Shown piece after piece: positions 60,137-64,000 of a DNA stretch of 64,000 nt. How positions within the stretch are numbered: position 1 is the stretch's first letter; each line of letters begins with the position of its first letter. The notes beneath the pieces are model-generated. The model worked only from the letters and a program-made list of their open reading frames with translations, did no database searches and was not told the DNA's origin. This stretch comes from Cryptomeria japonica (lineage: Eukaryota; Streptophyta; Pinopsida; Cupressales; Cupressaceae). The stretch lies in NCBI RefSeq assembly GCF_030272615.1, contig NC_081409.1:652088468-652152467 (forward strand), given 5' to 3'. A program made the position numbers and the translations under genes.

Positions 60137-60150
60137 CCCCCTTTGGCATT
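60133..60150 (-). promoter_or_regulatory. polypurine tract of copia copy B
   Basis: On the minus strand CCAAAGGGGGAGAT directly precedes TGTTGGCATT. Confidence 0.85.
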
Positions 60151-60585
60151 GATTGCAAAACCAATTGATTTGACCTAATTGATTCGGATTGCTGTGACTT
60201 ATTTGTGAGATTCTGAAATTCTCTCTTCCTGTCATCAGAATTCTCCCCCATACATTAGCCTTCTCCTCTTTTCTCAGTCTTTCTTTTTTGCTTTTTTTTC
60301 AGTCTTCTCAGTCTTTTCTAGTCTTCTTCTCTAGTCTTCTCCCCCTTTGACAACAATGCCAAAGTAAAAAACAAAAACATAATTTCTTCCTGTATGAAGT
60401 GATTTCCTGCTGTCATGTGTCAACTTAGTCTCGGTCAGAGCATTTTGTCTTCAATTCATGTTTCCTATATTGTATCCTGCACTATTTCCTGCACACCTTT
60501 AGAAAACATCCTACAGTGTGTAAATCAGCATCAACTCATAAAAGATATTATGTAGAGACATAAAATTGGCTTTCACCAAACTTGG
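60151..60585 (-). other. copia copy B 3' untranslated region
   Basis: Non-coding sequence between the RNase H end and the polypurine tract, with CT-rich phrases on the plus strand around 60250-60350. Corresponds to 16171-16498 in copy A. Confidence 0.6.
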
Positions 60586-62404
60586 TCAGTGAGTAGAAGA
60601 TAGGGGTAGGACCCCTAACTTACTTCTGAGATATTCAAAAGCGTCCCTTGGTAGTGGCTTGGTGAAGATATCTGCTATTTGTTCCTTTGTGCTAACATAC
60701 TCCAACACCACTTTCTTCTCTTGAGCTTCTTCTCTAAGATAATGATATTTGATAGAGATGTGCTTTGTCTTAGAGTGCATAACAGGATTCTTCAAAATGT
60801 TAATGTCACTAGTATTATCACAGAATATAGTTACTGGCTCAGTAACTTTCTCATTTATACCTTCCAACAGTTGCTTGATCCATGCTATGTTGGTACAATT
60901 CAATCTACAACAACGTATTCAGCTTCTGCTATTGACTGTGAAACACATCCTTGTTTCTTGCTAAGCCAACTCACTACTCTTTATCCTAAAAAGAAAACTC
61001 CTCCACTTGTGCTTTTTCTGTCATCAATGTTGCCTACCCAATCAGCATCAGTATAAACTTTTAAATCAAAATCATTTCTTTTCTGATATACTAAGCCATA
61101 ATCCTTAGTGCCTTTCAAGTATCTAAAAATTCTCTTGATTGCTGTCATGTGTGTTTCCTTAGGATCTACAGAGAATCTTGCAACTATACCTACTGCATGT
61201 GCTATGTCTGGTCTATTGTGAACAACATATTGTAGCTTTCCAGTCATGGATCAGTAAAGTGTCTCATCAATAGATGTAGATTCATCATTCTTTGATAGTT
61301 TATAGTTGGTAGTCATAGGAGTACTTACTGGTTTTGAATCCTCTATTCCAAATTTCTTCAAGATTTCCTTTATGTACTTGGATTGAGTAATGAAAGTCTC
61401 ATTTTTCATTTGCAGTATCTGTAAACCTATAAAATACTTTATCTCACTGATTAATGACATCTCAAATTCTTTGCTCATTTCATTTCCAAAGTTATTACAT
61501 AAAGAGTCATTTCCACAAAATATAATATCATCAACAAATATGGCTGAGATCAGTATTCCATTTTCATCATTCTTCATGTACATATTGTTGTTTTCACTTG
61601 TCCTTATAAAAAGAATCTTAATCAAATAAGAGTGCAATCTTTCATAGGTGCTTGTTTCAAACCATATAATGCTTTGTTCAATTTACATACCTGATCTTTA
61701 CTCTTGTCTTCAACAAATCCTTTAGGTTGTTCAATAAAAACTTCTTCTTCTAATATTCCATTCAGAAATGAAGATTTGACATCCATTTGATATACCTTGA
61801 AGTTTTTGAAAGCAGCATATGCCAACAATGTTCTTACTCCTTCATGTCTAGCCATAGGTGCAAAAGTTTCACCATAATCAATTCCTTCTTCTTGAGCATA
61901 ACCTTTGCATACTAGTCTTGCTTTATTTTGAATGACCTCACATTTTTCAATTAGCTTGTTTCTGAAAATCCACTTTGTACTGATTACATTTTTGTCCTTC
62001 GGTCTTGGGATTAGTGTCCATGTGTCATTCTTCTTTATTTGATCAACCTCTTATGTCATAACATTTATCCAATCTTCACTGTTAAATGCCTCTTTCACCA
62101 TTCTCGGTTCAAATTCAGATATTAGACATGTGTTCTATCTTAGTTTGTTCCTTGTCATCACTGGATCATCCTTATCTCCTATAATCTGACTTGGTGCATG
62201 ATGTCTTCTGACATACTTGGCTAATACAAGCTCGATAGGCTCTGTATGATCTTCTTCATCACTCAGTAATTGGATATTCTCTTCATTTTCTTCAACAGTT
62301 TTCTCGGTAGGACTTGTTGGTTGAACATAGACAAATTCATCATAATCTTCTGGTTCTTTGGAATTTCCTTCATCATTTCTTTCTGCCAATTCATCAATTT
62401 TCAC
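60586..62404 (-). pseudogene. copia copy B RT and RNase H
   Basis: On the minus strand, from right to left: the integrase-RT linker (62404-62135), the RT start with a [19 protein letters not shown] block (61790-61737), LYGLKQAP (about 61660), F-V-D-D (about 61535), then RNase H with TDADWVG (about 61040) and CDNTSDIN (about 60825), ending with T-K-E-Q-I-A-D-I-F-T-K near 60670. The last block is what copy A has lost. Frames are broken at about 61250, 61640 and 60930. One break is a missing stretch near MARHEGVRT / [10 protein letters not shown], where the two frames overlap. Confidence 0.9.
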
Positions 62405-63384
62405 ATTTGCACTTTCTACTATTTTGTTAAATGATTTGATCAGACATTTAAATGCTTTGCTTCTAGAAGAATAACCTAGAAATGTTCCTTCTTCACTTTC
62501 TGATCAAACTTGCCATTTCTATCATCCTTGTGTACATAGCATCTACTTCCAAAGATTTTGAAATAACTTACATTAGGTTTCTTGTCATACCAGATTTCAT
62601 ATGGTGTCTTCAAAGTACTTTTCTTTAGTTGTACTCAGTTCAGAGTGTAAACTATTGTGCTTATTGCTTCTCTCCAAAATGTTTGTGGCACTTTCTTTTT
62701 AATCATCAAGGTTCTGGCACAATCCACAATAGATCTATTTCTTCTCTCAGCTATTCCATTTTGCTGTGGAGTTCTTGGTGTAGAGACTTGTCTTTTAATA
62801 CCATGAGCATTGTAGAATAAGTTTAACTCAACAGATGTGAACTCTCCTCCTCTATCTGATCTAAGACATTTCAGTTGTCTTCCTGTTTCATTTTCAACTC
62901 TTGCCTTGTACCATTTAAACATTTGAAAGGCTTCTGATTTTTCTTTTAAAAACATTACCGACATCATCCTTGAATAGTCATCCACAAATAATATGAAATA
63001 TTTGTCACCATAATAACTCTAAACCTTCATAAGACCACAAAGATCAATGTGCACAAGATCTAAAATTCCCTTAGAAGTGTAAGACTTAATTGTAAAGCTT
63101 GATCTTGTCATCTTACCCATCTAGCATCCTCAGCACATAGCATTCTCAGGTTTTTCAAGACTCGGTAGACCTCTTACTCGATGCTTCTTGCTTATTTTCA
63201 TCAGATTATCAAAATTTACATGACAAAACCTTTTATGCCATAACCAGGTATCATCTATCTTTGCATACAGACACTTGTTCCGAGTTGAGTCAAGGTGAAA
63301 TGTATTACCTTTTTTTTGTGTCCCGGTAGTAGCTAACTTTCCATGCTTGTCATGAACTTTGACAATTCCTTTCTAATATTCTAT
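62405..63384 (-). pseudogene. copia copy B integrase
   Basis: The integrase core is open from 62985 to 62635 (MDDYSRMMSVMFLKEKSEA, SDRGGEFTS, TPQQNGIAERRN). The zinc region lies near 63250-63110: W-H-K-R-F-C-H is present, but the C-x-G-C block reads as A-M-C-stop-G-C-stop-M-G-K, with two stops at Gln positions relative to copy A. The core aspartates and glutamate appear to be present. Confidence 0.9.
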
Positions 63385-63915
63385 TCAGTAACCTGTATTG
63401 TTTAGCTGTGCTACACTCAACAAATTGTATTTCAAACCTTCAACCCAATAAACATCATTGCATCTTGCATTGTCAAGAAGTGTTATAGATCCTTTACCTT
63501 TTACTAGACATGGTGCATCATTACCAAATCTTACATAGCCTCGATCATAATCTTCTAACATAACAAACTTGTGTTTATCACCTGTCATATGATGTGAGCA
63601 TCCACTATCTATGATCCAAGAATCATTAGTATTTATGCTAGATATTAGGCCTTTTTCTTCATACCTTTCTTCATCTGATCCATCTTTGATAGCCACATAA
63701 ACTACTTCCTTTGTATTAGTTTCATCTGATTTATCATCATTGGATTCCTCATCAGCTATTAAGCATGTCTTTCTATCTCTTCTTCTAAAGTCTCGGTGTC
63801 CTTTGTAATGATTATCTTTTTGTCTATCATCTCGGTAATCTCTCTTTTCAGTAGAATCTTTGTGAGGACAATTAGAAGCCATATGTCCTATTTTATCACA
63901 ATTGAAACATTTCAA
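63385..63915 (-). pseudogene. copia copy B zinc knuckle, protease and pre-integrase
   Basis: A 176-codon frame on the minus strand. It opens with an intact CCHC knuckle (C-F-N-C-D-K-I-G-H-M-A-S-N-C near 63908-63867), a basic/acidic linker, then the protease site D-S-G-C near 63606-63595 (intact, unlike copy A), and ends in KYNLLSVAQLNNTGY. This is the best preserved segment of the family in the window. Confidence 0.9.
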
Positions 63916-64000
63916 AGGTATTTTTCCTTTATACTTACCTTTGCCTCTCAGTAACCTTCTGGCTAATAGTGCTTCAAACTCTTCCCGCTTTCTGATTTCC
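63916..64000 (-). pseudogene. copia copy B gag C-terminal part, cut by the window edge
   Basis: On the minus strand REEFEALLARRLLRGKGKY-like sequence leads into the zinc knuckle, matching copy A gag near 12790-12845. The frame runs off the right edge. Confidence 0.8.

Larger units (their letters stand above)
58585..64000 (-). mobile_element. Ty1/copia element, copy B, same family as copy A, cut by the window edge
   Basis: On the minus strand the 3' LTR (60132 to 58585) is preceded by pol and the end of gag, in the same order and with the same wording as copy A. The 5' LTR and most of gag lie beyond 64000. Bases next to the LTR end are CATAG (58580-58584); the matching duplication would be outside the window. 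It inserted into the AT-rich leader of Gypsy-1. Confidence 0.93.

Overview
The window is transposable-element sequence from a large plant nuclear genome. I found no convincing host gene, rRNA, tRNA, bacterial-type operon or CRISPR array. The mix of plant LINEs with RNase H, Ty1/copia with tRNA-iMet primer sites, Tat-like Ty3/gypsy with two RNase H domains, and a miniature LTR element is plant-specific. The old, diverged nested copies suggest a giant genome, perhaps a gymnosperm; the taxon is inference. No open reading frame of any element is intact. Most premature stops look like C-to-T decay of CAG, CAA, CGA or TGG codons.

Layout, left to right. 1-1340: unrecognised repeat with minus-strand reading frames. 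1341-1715: 3' end of a LINE. 1994-9775: a near full-length LINE bounded by a 12-bp target duplication, with ORF1, ORF2 (endonuclease, RT, RNase H) and an unusual third coding region downstream of RNase H. 10443-18031: a complete copia element (copy A) with two 1.5-kb LTRs and a TCATC target duplication. 18645-23030: a second, 5'-truncated LINE split by a 1.3-kb lone LTR. 23724-24105: a 372-bp TRIM element (159-bp LTRs, 54-bp interior, CCCAT target duplication). About 24891-58584: a minus-strand gypsy element (Gypsy-1), cut in its protease by a 27.2-kb plus-strand Tat-like gypsy element (29401-56635, GTCCT duplication). The Tat-like element carries in its leader a Tnt1/Tork-like copia element (copy C, 32755-37601) and, antisense near its 3' end, a plant-mobile-domain gene. 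58585-64000: a minus-strand copia element of the same family as copy A (copy B), running off the right edge.

Inferred insertion order: Gypsy-1 first, the Tat-like element into its protease, copy C into the Tat-like leader, and copy B into Gypsy-1's leader. Copies A and C each show roughly 5-6% difference between their own LTRs (by-eye counts), so neither is a recent insertion.

Main points of novelty: the third coding region inside a complete LINE, the very short TRIM, the gypsy element whose zinc-finger motif lies after its protease, and the antisense plant-mobile-domain gene whose upstream region shares words with its host element's own leader.
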